Under the pieces are notes generated by a model. The model worked only from the letters and a program-made list of their open reading frames with translations. It was not told the origin of the DNA and searched no databases. This document shows, piece after piece, positions 13,130 to 24,899 of a stretch of DNA of 64,000 bases. The first letter of the stretch is position 1; each line of letters begins with the position of its first letter. Source of the DNA: Arabidopsis thaliana (lineage: Eukaryota > Streptophyta > Magnoliopsida > Brassicales > Brassicaceae); the NCBI RefSeq assembly GCF_000001735.4, contig NC_003071.7, positions 19,009,443 through 19,073,442 of the forward strand. Reading direction: 5' to 3'. The position numbers were made by a program, and so were the translations under genes.

Positions 13130-16100
13130 TCAAACAAGTTTTAGTAGCTTCATGTTTCCAGTAGAGTTTGCAGCTACAAGCATATTCGATTTTTTCCTCC
13201 AACAGACGCTCGACACAAACTGTCCATTGTCATCAAAGTATTCGTTTCCAGAAATGGGATCGACGGATCCAAACTTGTATGAAGTCATTGGCATCGGTAA
13301 AGATTTATAGTAACTATATACCTAAGACGCAAAATCAAAGTAAAGTTTTTTTAGTAAGTTATAACAACTAATTTTAGGCAGCTTCATAAACAAACTAAAC
13401 GCGATTGACATATACCACCTTTGATAATCTGAAATTAAGTATTCTAAAGGTTGAGATTTTGTTTTATGATGTGATATATACCTCATTGGTCTCTGAACCA
13501 CAAGCTATGTATCCGTCCAAAACCGACAATCCAACGAAATTCTGCACAGGTAAAGGATTAGACATCAGAACTAACTAATGATGTTGGATGAGATGTTAAA
13601 GGTAGATAGAAAAGTTTTTGGGACTAACCTTCTGATTTGTATGTCCTTTATATGTCAATGAACAAGCACCAGGAGATAAACCAGAGGAATTTGTCTTGTT
13701 AAGATTCCAAAGCTTGAGAGAGTTATCAGTGGAAGCAGAAACAATGGTTTCTGAATCCATAAATTTAACATAACTCACCGCTTTCTCATGACCAGCCAAT
13801 GTGCACCAAGGTGTTTTGACATACCGAAGGTCATAGCAATAGACCTTGTAATCAGCTGACCCAAATGCCAATAAGTGATTGGAATAAGAAGAGAATTGCA
13901 CGCAACACACATTTGCTGGACTCCAGATTGTGCCTAATGAACGTTTCTGCATACCAAACAGAGAAGAATATAAGTTTCACTAGATTTGGAAATTCACAAG
14001 TATAAACAGAGAATCATGCCTTATGGAGCTATAATCTGGAGTAATAAAAACAACGGGGACATGAAAATTCTTGCAATATCAGGAGGTAAAGGAAAGAGAA
14101 GTGCCTCATTGATGCTCCAAAGCTTCACCGAGCAGTCATCACTTCCACTAACAAATTTTGTCGGGTCAGATGGAGAAAAATCAACTGACCAGGCTCTCTT
14201 CTGGTGTTCTGTGTACTGCGAAAATCCTTGTCCAGTGCCGGCATCCCATATCTACATTCATTAGCACCATACAGTAAGAAAATGGCAAGTGAAAACCATG
14301 AAATAGACGCTTCTATATCTCTATCTTATCACAAGATTAACATGTACACATCTCATAGAGGAAGAGAAAGCACATGAGGCTAGTCCTATAGATCCTACCG
14401 TGCAACATATGATGGTAAATAAGAAAGATTCCAAACTTGACATCGATAGGTACCTGAACTACACCATCGTAGTCAGTCGAGGCCAAGTAGTTTTTGATGT
14501 AGCTATTCCAGCAAACACAGCTTAATTTAGATTTGTTGACCATCTCTACTAGTGGATAATGAACACCGACAGATTCATTCATAAATGCATTGAAGTCAAA
14601 AATCTTGATCTTCTTTGATATCCCAGCTGCTGCTATGTGTTCTTCATCAGGGTCAAAACTCAACGAGCAGACCACACTTGCAGAGTTTAAAAGGTCCCCA
14701 CTTCTTATTGTCCCACAGGTTTCGAACTTGCTATACCGAGCAAATTTGCACAACCCCTCGAAAAACACTTCGAGTTGATCTGAAGATTTTCCTTTGGTAC
14801 TCATATCCTGATTTTCATTTTGGTTTTCAGAGCATCTGTCCCTGTCCTTTAGTGTTTTGTCAGAACGGGCAGTAGCAGCAGAACTCGATAAGTTGATTTG
14901 TGATCGCATGAAAAAATATGCATCTTCAAGTTGACGGATATTACTCATCAGCCTGTCTGTATTAGCAGTTGGTACAAACAAGGCACTGGAAGTTGTACAG
15001 TGCTCGTCTAGGGGAGATGATTGCACCCTTTTTTCAATAGCTCCATGAGATCTCACCAGAGATACATTTGAAGAATATCTTCGCTCGGCCTCCTTAATAT
15101 CATCCTCTAAGGTCTGGATATCTTGCAAAAGTTTAGATGCTTTTTTCTTCTTCTGCACTTCTAATGAAGACAAAAAATGAAGTAACAGCTCAGATATCTC
15201 CTCAGCAGCAGCAGTCGATTTAACTGAATCATCCTCGCATATCAACTCTGACTTTAGTATATCTCTGTCACATAAAGAGAAAAGAATGAGAACAGAAAAA
15301 GAAACAAGAAGATAATTCACACAGTAGCATGCCATTTTTTTTCTTCACAATTAAGCGGGAAAACATTAAATAAAATTGAAGATATCCGGCAAAGAAATCT
15401 TAAATACGACTATTTAAGCTAATGGAAGGTCTACAGATTCTCCTTTGTACCACTCCTAGACTCCTAGTAAATACTCGCCCACATGAATCATAAAAGAGTA
15501 GCACTCAGCTAAATACCTAGCTGATGGTCGGGAGGAGGGTTCAGGATGTAGAAGCCAAAGACAAAATCCAGCTTCCTTCGGGTATTTCGAGAGAAATGTT
15601 GGTGGGAGAATCCGATGGCGTAAATCTGCCATCATTGCAGCATGCATCTCGCCTGACTCGCAATGGCATAGCAACTGAAACAACAATTGGTCAAGCTAGA
15701 TGTCAGTAGGCGTCTTCACATGAAAGTATCAAACAAGTAAACAAAAATACTGACAAGTTATATACTGCAGACTGGAAAATACTAGCTCTGGGATTCAAAG
15801 TTCAGACTAGAGTAAGAAATTTCATGAAAATGAAAGAATATAAACTACCCAAAGCCCACATAAGCAGGATATGACAGTACATAGTGTTCAAATGCAAGGA
15901 AATGTTACATCCTTCTTGGTATTAAAGCAAACTAAAAATCTATCCACAACAATAAAACTGGGTATTCGTCCATACCTCAAACAGAAGAACACCAAGGGCA
16001 TAAATATTTGATTTTTCTCCAATATCTTCTCCATTTATCTCCTCTGGACAAGTATACCATTGCTCTTCTAGCCATGTGGACATAGACTGTTTTCTCGACA

Positions 16101-17379
16101 CTGAAGACACGCTTAAATTTTTTATGTAGTCTTGCTGTTGAAGCTCGCAACTGTCTGGATTACGTGCATCAACCATGTTTAAATCAATCACAGGGCTTTT
16201 CCTTTTGAAAGGTCGCCCGGTTGAAGTGGCCTGAAGTTGATTCCCTGGAGAATTCAAATGCAAGTCCATTTTTCTTTTCTTCGAATCCCTACCTCCACTA
16301 GATGATTCCTCAACAACAGGCCTCCTCCTATTCAAATCTTCGTCAACATCTGATTCTAGATCGTTCTTTCCAAAATTACCAATATATCTAAGTTTCTTTG
16401 ATGGAACTAAAGTGAAAAGGGATGGTCTCAAGTCTAGCAAGAATAATCTTTTTGAATGGGCTGAGTCAACCAGTTCCACCAGCTGCCTAAATAGACAAAG
16501 GCCATGTCTTTTTTCTCTTTTAGCATAACTTGATCTAAGAAACTCCCTCAAACTGATTCCAATAGAAGATTTACTATGATTCCCATCACCATGTGATACC
16601 ATACCATTTCCTTTGGGACTTGATTTTAGAGGTAACACATCGTGAGGAGTAGGCGACTTGCTAATATCCAACTTTTTTTCCTTGCTTCCTAAATCTTGAT
16701 CAGAGACAAATTCAGGAGGAGTTTCCTGGTTCTTTCCTACTACCCCTTTCCCTTTCATAGCTCTTTTAAGTAACAACTGAGAAAAATTCGAAGAACTCAC
16801 CGGCGTTTTCATTTGGACACCTTCACTGATCAATGCAGGAGCATTCATAATACTATTCTCACCAGCTGCTCTTAGACGTTCAGAAAAAGCTTCAAGATTC
16901 TGATCGCTCCTCCTAGACATAAAAGGTTTCAAGTTTTGCCTCTCAGAAGGAGCTCCAGCAAGCTGTTGTCTGATTCTGGACAACATTTGATCCATATCAC
17001 GAGGTTGAGAATCAAGATCCCCATCTCCTGCCCTAAAAGCAGACCCTCTAGCCAAACGATAAAGATGCTCAAACTTGCCAGCCCTAGGACTATCCACATT
17101 AGTATTATTACTCCCTTGAACAATCCTGTAGTTCCCCAATGTCAACTCTTCAACAGAAAGCTTAGCTCCTGCGGCTTCCTCAGGAGGCGGCGGCTTAGTC
17201 AAATCAACATTCCTGTGAGCTGAGCTTCCAGGACAATCACTGTTTGCAGTTTCTGATTGAATCACCATATCGTTATGACGAGCATCAAGCTTATTACAAG
17301 GAACATCATCCACTCGTGCTTTCAATTGTATGTTGTTAGTCGCCACAGTTTCTTCAGCTACTCTTTCCATAACAGGCAT
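13130..17379 (-). CDS. SPA1: SPA1, WD40/kinase-like suppressor of phyA
   Basis: Seven coding exons on minus: 15976-17379, 15517-15674, 14454-15264, 14105-14251, 13629-13946, 13482-13541, 13130-13321. They give 1029 aa, the expected SPA1 length. Domains: N-terminal kinase-like region (about 200-520), coiled coil (about 545-583, heptads around [20 protein letters not shown]), and a C-terminal WD40 propeller (about 715-1029; [22 protein letters not shown]). SPA1 joins COP1 in the CUL4-DDB1 E3 complex in the nucleus and promotes destruction of HY5 and CO in darkness. All introns are GT-AG except the fourth, whose donor is GC (14104-14103). An 11-aa upstream frame overlaps the start (17354-17389). 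Confidence 0.96.
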
Positions 17380-17389
17380 CAACACTCAT
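17354..17389 (-). other. upstream ORF overlapping the SPA1 start
   Basis: An ATG at 17389 (minus), 10 nt upstream of the SPA1 ATG and in another frame, opens an 11-codon frame ending in TGA at 17356-17354, inside the SPA1 coding region. If the mRNA leader includes it, scanning ribosomes meet it first. Effect on translation is inferred. Confidence 0.5.
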
Positions 17390-17486
17390 TGCATCAGCAC
17401 CACACGTAATAATAATAATAATCTACAGCCTCCATACCTTAAATCATATACAATACAAAAACAAATCAGAATCAAACCAACAAAAT

Positions 17487-17514
17487 GAAGAAGAAGAAGA
17501 AGAAGAAGAAGAAA
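17487..17514 (+). repeat. GAA trinucleotide repeat (about 9 units)
   Basis: Uninterrupted gaa units in the SPA1 leader region; on the transcribed strand these read TTC/CTT. Confidence 0.85.
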
Positions 17515-17817
17515 GAAGCCCTACCTAGTAAATTCATGCATGTAGAGATTCTAAAACTAGTTAAACATACAATAATCACTAATCCCGAAACGTATCATTA
17601 GCTGTAATCTAAAGTAGCTAATCAAAACAGAAGAAGATTATGTAAAATCGCAGCAAACTATTAAAACCAATCATGAAGATTACGAGAAACGAGAAATACA
17701 CAAAAATCAAATCGCTTACCCCGAAGATCCCAGATATCGAGAGAGATCACAATCAGATCATACACCGAAGCGGTGTGGAGAAGAAACCTCTTGAAGAAAG
17801 CAAATTCAAAAACACAC

Positions 17818-17843
17818 AGAAGAAGAAGAAGAAGAAGAAGAAA
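17818..17843 (+). repeat. AGA trinucleotide repeat (about 8 units)
   Basis: Second purine microsatellite of the SPA1 leader region, about 330 bp from the first. Confidence 0.85.
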
Positions 17844-18495
17844 GGTGAGGCTATAAATTTGTCATATACTATTGATAATTACATATAATATCTCTTTTGT
17901 ATTCTGTGTATAGTCGAAGAAACACAAATGAATCTCTCTTTCTCTATAGACTTTTGCACAATTCGTTCTTCATTCCTTATTTTCTGATTTTTTATTTTAA
18001 TGATTAATTTAGGCTTTGAAGCCACATATCAAATTTTCTTTATTCTGGCGGACAATTTTTTGAACATTATTTTATTTAATTTTTTCATTACTTTATAGCA
18101 AAAAGAGAGAAAGATTTTTTATTTTGGCTGCCCAATTATTATACTTGTTTTGTTTAAGTAAGAGGTCAAAAGGATTATGACACGAGATTACGTTCATAAT
18201 CTTTTGATTAGTGACATCAGCTTTAGAGATGGTCCTGTTTTTTGGTCTTATTTACGGATTATGCCACTCAGGTTTTTCCTCTCTGGTTAAACGATATGTG
18301 TGAGTATAGGGGTAGGATGGTAAATAAAGAGGAAAAGCGTGGGTATTAAGAGTGTTGCATGGGGGAAGTAATCTTTAGGGATATTTGTTAAGAGGAGGAG
18401 ATTAAAACACGTCGACGTCGCTTAATCTATTCGCCATTCGAGGGGGGTCACGTGAAAGATGTGGAGATTATTAAGCCACGCTTTTTTTGCGAATA

Positions 18496-18630
18496 AACTA
18501 ATATACCCTCACCTATAACAACACTTTTTGGGCTCAGCCCATTTTGGAAACCCATTTGGGAAACTTTGTACAACAAACACAATTTAAACTAATATACTCC
18601 ACCTATCAGTTATTGGGCTCAGCCCATTTT
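18496..18630. repeat. tandem duplication with TGGGCTCAGCCCA palindromes
   Basis: Two related segments, each beginning aaactaatata and ending ttgggctcagcccatttt, lie about 85 bp apart. Each contains the palindrome TGGGCTCAGCCCA (18529-18541 and 18614-18626), i.e. two opposed site II (TGGGCY) elements. A further TGGGCT is at 18641. It lies about 0.6 kb upstream of the likely SPA1 transcription start. Confidence 0.6.
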
Positions 18631-19064
18631 AATACTTTTATGGGCTGCTTCGCTTATAACTTGGACACAACTTTTGTTTTCCATAAACCCATTAGTTAAG
18701 CATTTATTTTAGGATGTCAAAAAAACAATGAAAAGGCATTCATTTTAGCCATTGGCCAATTTTATCAATGGTTAAATGTTTGGTTGTTCTCAAAACGAAA
18801 CATTTGAGATAAGAAAAATAAAAATAAAAATTGGTCGATCTTGTGACTAATGAATTTAGGAATCTTATTTCTCTACCATCGAGTCTTTAAGATGGAAAAT
18901 ATACCAATACCACTCAAAAAATTGCAAATTGATTTAATTAGTTACTATGAATGACCACAAGAAAAAAAAAAGAAGAAGATAAAAATTTTGTCCAAAAGAC
19001 GGGCTAATTTAGGGACTAATAGCTCCCAATAATTGTATCATTTTTGGGTCTTCTTTTTGGGTTT

Positions 19065-19358
19065 ATGGATTCGTCTCGCGAAGCCAATCGTAAACATGAT
19101 GCGGAGGAGAAAAGAGAAGACGAGAAAACTTCTCTGATGGAGGTAAATCTCATGGTGGTGCTTCTCTCTCAGCTTTCTACGAAGAAGGAAGATGAGAATG
19201 GTTTGGAGAAAGAGAGAAGAGACCATGTTGCACACGAGGCTCGTGAATCTAGAGCACGTGCAAACAAGAGGTTTATGAAGGATACAAAGTTGATGGAGAA
19301 AAGGACTCACGTGCTTCAGCCCATGGCTAAAGAATTCAGGCATTACAGGAAAATGTGA
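19065..19358 (+). CDS. small charged hypothetical protein
   Basis: 97-aa frame from ATG 19065 to the stop at 19356-19358, intronless. Composition is strongly charged (many E, K, R) and predicted helical, with a middle hydrophobic patch (MEVNLMVVLLSQL). The C-terminal half (DTKLMEKRTHV...MAKEFRHYRKM) loosely resembles the end of plant NAM-associated / transposase-linked coiled-coil proteins, so it may be a fragment of such a gene. No domain is certain. Codon use is ordinary. It probably corresponds to the hypothetical gene annotated between SPA1 and JAR1; it could be a decayed gene. Function unknown. Confidence 0.45.
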   Translation: MDSSREANRKHDAEEKREDEKTSLMEVNLMVVLLSQLSTKKEDENGLEKERRDHVAHEARESRARANKRFMKDTKLMEKRTHVLQPMAKEFRHYRKM

Positions 19359-21553
19359 AGGCGCATGACTGACTTGTGATTGCCCCCAGAACCTGAGTTC
19401 AATTATATTTATTGGATTCAAATTTTTTTGTTATTGATCACTATATATAAAGATGAACAGATCTTTTCATTATTAATTAACTGTAAAAGATGAAAATGAA
19501 GAGATTTTTTGGCGTAATTAAATGTAAGCAAGTATTCGCTTTGTAACGAAGATGTATCCAATCTTGTATCAACTATAGAAGAGATGCAAATTCAATGTTT
19601 CAACCTAACCAGCAACATGTTGTATTATTTTCTCTGCTCTAATTCGGATTTGTGATGCTTAGTTAAATTTGTGTGGTATATCAGATAGAAACGTTTCATT
19701 CATCAATCTTATCGTGTTATGATCATTGTTCTTAAACAATGAACCAAAAGCAGCATTGACACGACCCTAGCTCCTCCACCACAATAACATGAAAATCCTC
19801 CTCTCTCTATTTCGGATTCGTAAATCATAGGGAGATTCCTTTTAGACGAACCACAACCTAAAATAATAATATTTAACATGATTAACAGCTACTTACCTTT
19901 ACCTAATCTATCCCTTAATCTAACATTATTTTAATAACTAGTTGACATCCACAACCTAATCCATATATAATCCCTTTAGCTTTGTTTTGTTTTTGTATTC
20001 TCTCAACATGTGAACTTGGAAATAAAACCCAAACTGATAATCAGCATAATCTATAAAATTAAATTTCGAATAAAAATTTGATTTGGTCGGTCCTATATTC
20101 CATAATATACCCTGAATTGTAAATTCATAATACTACAATGATATATCATATTTATATACAACACGTTTAAATGTAATGGTAGAGTTTTTGGACGAAGTGT
20201 TATTATGAAAAATTTAATTTGTTGAGATCAGAGTGTTATATCTTTAAAAATTTCGGCTAGCCGTCGAAGGGAAAAGATGTTCACACGAGGGCTCCGGTCT
20301 TCGTTGAGAAGATGTGACTTGAAAACAAACAAAAGAGTGATAAAAAGGAATGATATAAAAAGTGGCCGGAAACGGAATTGGGTAGTAAATGAGGGGTCGT
20401 TTTCGCAAAACCCAATTTTGGTCACTATGCAATAAGAGGTTTGGGTTTGTCACTAATGAATTATGACACGCTCTCCATTATTATGACAATTTCATTAATT
20501 TTCATCCATTTGATTATTATCTTATGTTTTAGTTTTTCTTTGTTATTATATTTTGGATAAATGTACATTGTGACTGATTTGTATATTACAAACAATAAAA
20601 CCGCCAAAACAATAATAAAATTAAAATATGTCTTTCATAAGATGATACCAAAATAATTTTTAAAATATAGAGATGACATATGTATAACTTTTTTTTACAA
20701 CCTAAACTAGTAAAACATGATACTGAATAGTAAAATAATACATATATGTTAAAGGGCAATATTCTTTATTATTTAACAGATAATTTTAATACAACGAAGA
20801 GTTACGCAATAATTATGAAATTAACCACTAGAATATGGTCGACTGTTAAAAATGTCAAATGTGATTAAGGTTCAATCATTTGATACGTGCGTGAATCTTC
20901 ATTAGCTATTATTTCGGCTATATAATATTCATTAAACTTTTCCTTCTAAGTTCTAACCCTCTTTACCTTTTCATTCAATTATTTGATTGGTTTATTGAAT
21001 GCAAATAGCAAGTTAGCAACCATTATTCTAGTGAAGACAACCCTTTTTGTAACGATTTGACGTGGTCAACGAAATGGGTAAAACGTCATAAAAGCAAAGC
21101 CATGGATTATAGAGGTACTTATAATAAATTATTACACTAATTAGTAATTACCTTCAGATTTAAAATTCGTTTTGTAATATTTCAACAAGACTACGCTAGA
21201 AAATGATCGCTCATATGGTTATTGTATTTTCATTTTTCCCACGTATATAATCTGAAAATTATAAATAAATATAAATAACATTATGAACGTTAAAAAATTC
21301 TCATTACATGAAGTTACAAGCAAACTTTAAATCATAGATTGACCTAGAAATTTAGACAAAAAAAAAAGATTGACCTAGACTATTTGTTGATGATTGGAAT
21401 TATATATATAGTAATGAGGAAGAAAATATCTGATAAGTATTTACATAAATATTTGTCAATGCATTATGCAGGTCTGATTTTGGATGTTGCATGACACATC
21501 AATGTCATTAATTAACACAAGCAATTAGATTACATGTTTGGTCCACAAACAAG

Positions 21554-21577
21554 TATATATATATATATATATATATA
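21554..21577. repeat. TA dinucleotide microsatellite
   Basis: About 12 uninterrupted TA units in AT-rich intergenic DNA. Confidence 0.85.
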
Positions 21578-23217
21578 CATAAATAGTTTTATAAAGAATT
21601 TTAAAATGTTTGTTGGCGTAAATTGACTGATCATTTGGTAGGAAATGATTATTATAGGTGTCACACTCAATATTAAAAAGTAGTAAGTTATACATATTTT
21701 GCTGAAATGTTTGATACCTAATGTGTAATTCCATTGGCTAATTGTGATTTGTGAAGCTAAACAACATAGAAAGAAGACGTCTAAGAATCGTGACAACACA
21801 ACATAACATCAATGGGACCACTATGGTAAAACATATTCGATGAACTAATGAACAAATGTATAGAGCCATCAACATGTATGATTAATTAAACTAAATAACT
21901 ATGCTTATTGCAGAAATTGTGTGTCGTTTACTTTTTCGTCTTATCATAATCACTTGTATCAAGTTGTACGTTAGCCCCTATGGAACGTGAGGACGCTTAC
22001 GTATTCATAATACTAAAAAGATAAACAGTGTCTAGTTCTTTTGTAGCCATTTTTTTGGGTACTTAAACACTATAAATTCTTTAAATAATATATCACTGTT
22101 TTCTTTTGATAAACGAAATAAGAAACCAATGTTGTACATAAGTTCTGTGTTATGGTTGACGTGATAGGTAAATGTTGTCAAGCTAATCGTAAGTAATTAA
22201 ACTATATGATTAAGTTATTAATGCGTCACTGATATGGAATATTTTTGTGATCTGTTGATGGACCTGACTTTAATTCTCGATTCTTAGGAATTAGGAAATG
22301 GCCAAGTTGACCAACAAAAAATGTGGCGGGTGTAGTGGAACCCACTCAAAAAAATCAGGCAACTTTCGTAATTTAATGAAACATTTGGGGGCGAAAATAA
22401 GGAAAACGTAAAGGATGTGACCGACAAATTATTTAGAGCCGAGACGTAATTGAATTGGACGGCACTGCCACGTGTAAGCACGAAACTCACTTGGGTCACA
22501 GTACATGCGGATCCAGAGGATCTTTTATACTAATCCAATTAGACTCATCCACGTGTCAAATTAGTTAAATTTAAGTTTTTTTTAGTCCGAAATTAAAGTT
22601 AGAATATTAAATTAATTTCCACACACAATCGTTTTTCTTAGTTATTTTACAACTAGCTAGTATAAACGATAACCAAAATGGATGACATCAAAATAATTAA
22701 TTAGGCCAAAAATAATAATATCAGCAGTCAATAATAAAATTGTGTATGCATGTGTCATGGTACCATTGTTTCTTAAGCTCAAAACATTTATGATGAGCAT
22801 GGAGGAATATGTGATTTATGTTGACTTGTCATGCATGTATACAATTTATAGCTTCTTCAGTCAACAAAAAAAATTGAAAATGTTAACTTCTCTAAAAGGA
22901 GCTTTTCCACAGATTTCAATCAGTTCATGATTTTCTCGATATAAAGTAGGCATGAAATTGACGAATGAAAATGTATGAATTGAAGAAACTATATAATGAA
23001 AAACAAGAATCATCAATAAAAATCAAATGTTTCTTACATAGTTTTTTTTTCTTCTTCAAGGAAATCAACTATGTTTTGTTTTTTTATACAATCAGATCAT
23101 TAGATTAATCGTATGTTTTTGTAACTTAACTTATGTTGATCAGCTTCATTAAAATGAGAGTTTATTCTTGTAAACAAAAAAGTTAGTTGTGATGACTAAT
23201 ATGCGTTTCCGAAACGA

Positions 23218-23231
23218 AACCCTAAACCCTG
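23218..23231. promoter_or_regulatory. telo-box pair (AAACCCTAAACCCT)
   Basis: Two telomere-type AAACCCT units in tandem. In Arabidopsis such telo-boxes occur near transcription starts of ribosomal and snoRNA genes, but I see no gene beside it; it may be an interstitial telomere-like sequence. Confidence 0.35.
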
Positions 23232-23300
23232 CAATAGAAAAGGGATTGTTGAACTTAATTTGTTTTGTGCACGAGAAGATGGATGAAACAGAATTGTTAA

Positions 23301-23342
23301 CCAAAAATCTTATGAACCTAATTCCAAAAATCTTATGAACCT
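23301..23342. repeat. 19-bp tandem direct repeat
   Basis: ccaaaaatcttatgaacct occurs at 23301-23319 and 23324-23342, identical, separated by 4 bp. Confidence 0.8.
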
Positions 23343-23430
23343 CACAGACTTTGAGAATCGTTTAAATGACTAATGTAAAGATGTGCAAGCAACTGATATG
23401 AAGAATTGTTAACCATATATTGTGATATCT

Positions 23431-23465
23431 CATATTTGTATATATATTTGATATATACAAATATG
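23431..23465. repeat. perfect inverted repeat, 15-bp arms
   Basis: catatttgtatatat (23431-23445) is the exact reverse complement of 23451-23465, with a 5-nt loop (atttg). It would form a hairpin as RNA or a cruciform as DNA. Confidence 0.8.
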
Positions 23466-24312
23466 TTTGTTCCAAATTTTGTTACAAACTACACAGCCAA
23501 ATATAAGAAGCTATCAAATATTATTTCTTTAGCAAGTTTGAATTAATCAAACGCAGGTCATTATAAATTAAATCATAACAGGTGGTATAAAAACAACGTA
23601 TTTTGTTAAATTTAAGTGATTGTAGTCTTAGAATTATATATAGGTCTTTTGTTAGAGATGAATAGTTGATTTCTGATGTATTTCCTAGTATTACATCATT
23701 AACGCAATGACCATATATAATGATATAGACAACGATGACAGAGAGGTGACTAAGTTAACATGTTATGATCCTCGTCTGAATAAACTAGAAGACTAGCCGC
23801 ATGAAAATTCTTAGTTAACAAAAAATGATGTTGTCTATATGTATATCTACTACTAATATCATGAACCCAAATTACTCAAGAATTAAAGAAATAATATTCC
23901 TAACACAAGTTGGCTTTTCGTAAACTAAACTTACGGTATTGTTTTATGCATCGATCATAATGAATATTTTAAAACACTAAAACATGGTTAAAAAAAAAAG
24001 TAATCCACATGCGATTGTTTTGGATTGGTCCTTTTAAATAAACTAAAGTTTTGGCAGAGAGGAACCAAGTAAAAATGGGCATTATCTAAGAATGGTCCTA
24101 ATTCCAAGAAGATATTACACTCTTTTACAGATTGGACCCAAACACTCATGTGAAGATGAAAAAATAAACTAAGAATACAAAAAGAAGAAAATAAAAGAAA
24201 AAATCAGAGATCCCGTCGGAGAAAGAAAAAGAGAAGATAGAGAGATACAAGTAACGGCTTCCACTAATCTTTCGCCTTCTACATTTTTGCTGCTCCGTCC
24301 AATTTTTGTGTC

Positions 24313-24320
24313 TATAAAAT
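24313..24320 (+). promoter_or_regulatory. probable TATA box of JAR1
   Basis: tataaaat is followed about 30-50 bp later by a CT-rich leader. The leader exon ends at a GT donor at 24426; the 5' UTR intron (24426-24898) ends with cag one base before the ATG. Confidence 0.6.
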
Positions 24321-24899
24321 AAGACAGCTTCTTTCTCTTGACTTTCCAAATTCACTCAACTTTCTCTCACTCCTTTTTTCTCTCTCTCTCTCTATCCTCT
24401 ACAGAGCTCGCAGCAACTAGCGCAGGTACTCTCTCTTTCTCACTCCTTAATCTAGATACTAAAGCTGATCATTTTCATATCTCTCAGTAATCCGTTTCGT
24501 CTGATCGGGTAAAACACACTTCCAATTACTCCGGTTCCGACCTCGTTGACTTTTTCTTCAGATAGATTCCAAAAAAGTTCTCATCTTTACTTGTTCAATC
24601 TCATAGATTCCGATTTGGGTCTGATTGTTACCTCTCCACAACTATTGGGTTCCTCTCAAAACCCTTCGATTTCTTGATCCATCCTTCCTTAATTTTCGAT
24701 TCTCGAAAACCGTTTTCACAACTTTTTTTTATAAAAAAAAAAATCTGCAAAAAGATCTCTCTGATAAGAATTTTTAAAAACTTTCCCTTTATGGATGCTC
24801 TGAAACATAAAAGAGCTTTTAAGTTTATACCTTCCCTTATATTCTCTGTTTTCAAATCTGTCAGAATCTGATCACTCTTTTCTTTTTATCTACTTCAGG

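Larger units (their letters stand above)
17380..17940 (-). other. SPA1 5' leader region with probable intron
   Basis: Upstream of the SPA1 ATG on minus. A good donor (GTAAGCG) begins at 17719, with candidate acceptors at about 17525 and 17448, suggesting a 5' UTR intron. The region contains two GAA microsatellites. Confidence 0.4.
19420..24300. other. gene-poor AT-rich region, 4.9 kb
   Basis: No coding exon is supported. It contains a TA microsatellite (21554-21577), a 19-bp direct repeat (23301-23342), a perfect inverted repeat (23431-23465), a double telomere-like motif aaaccctaaaccct (23218-23231) and CACGTG boxes near 22472 and 22552. Parts may be JAR1 promoter. Confidence 0.55.

Noticed and set aside
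23218-23231. degenerate interstitial telomere or chromosome-fusion scar
   Set aside because: Only two AAACCCT units, which is common as a telo-box motif; too short for a telomere remnant.
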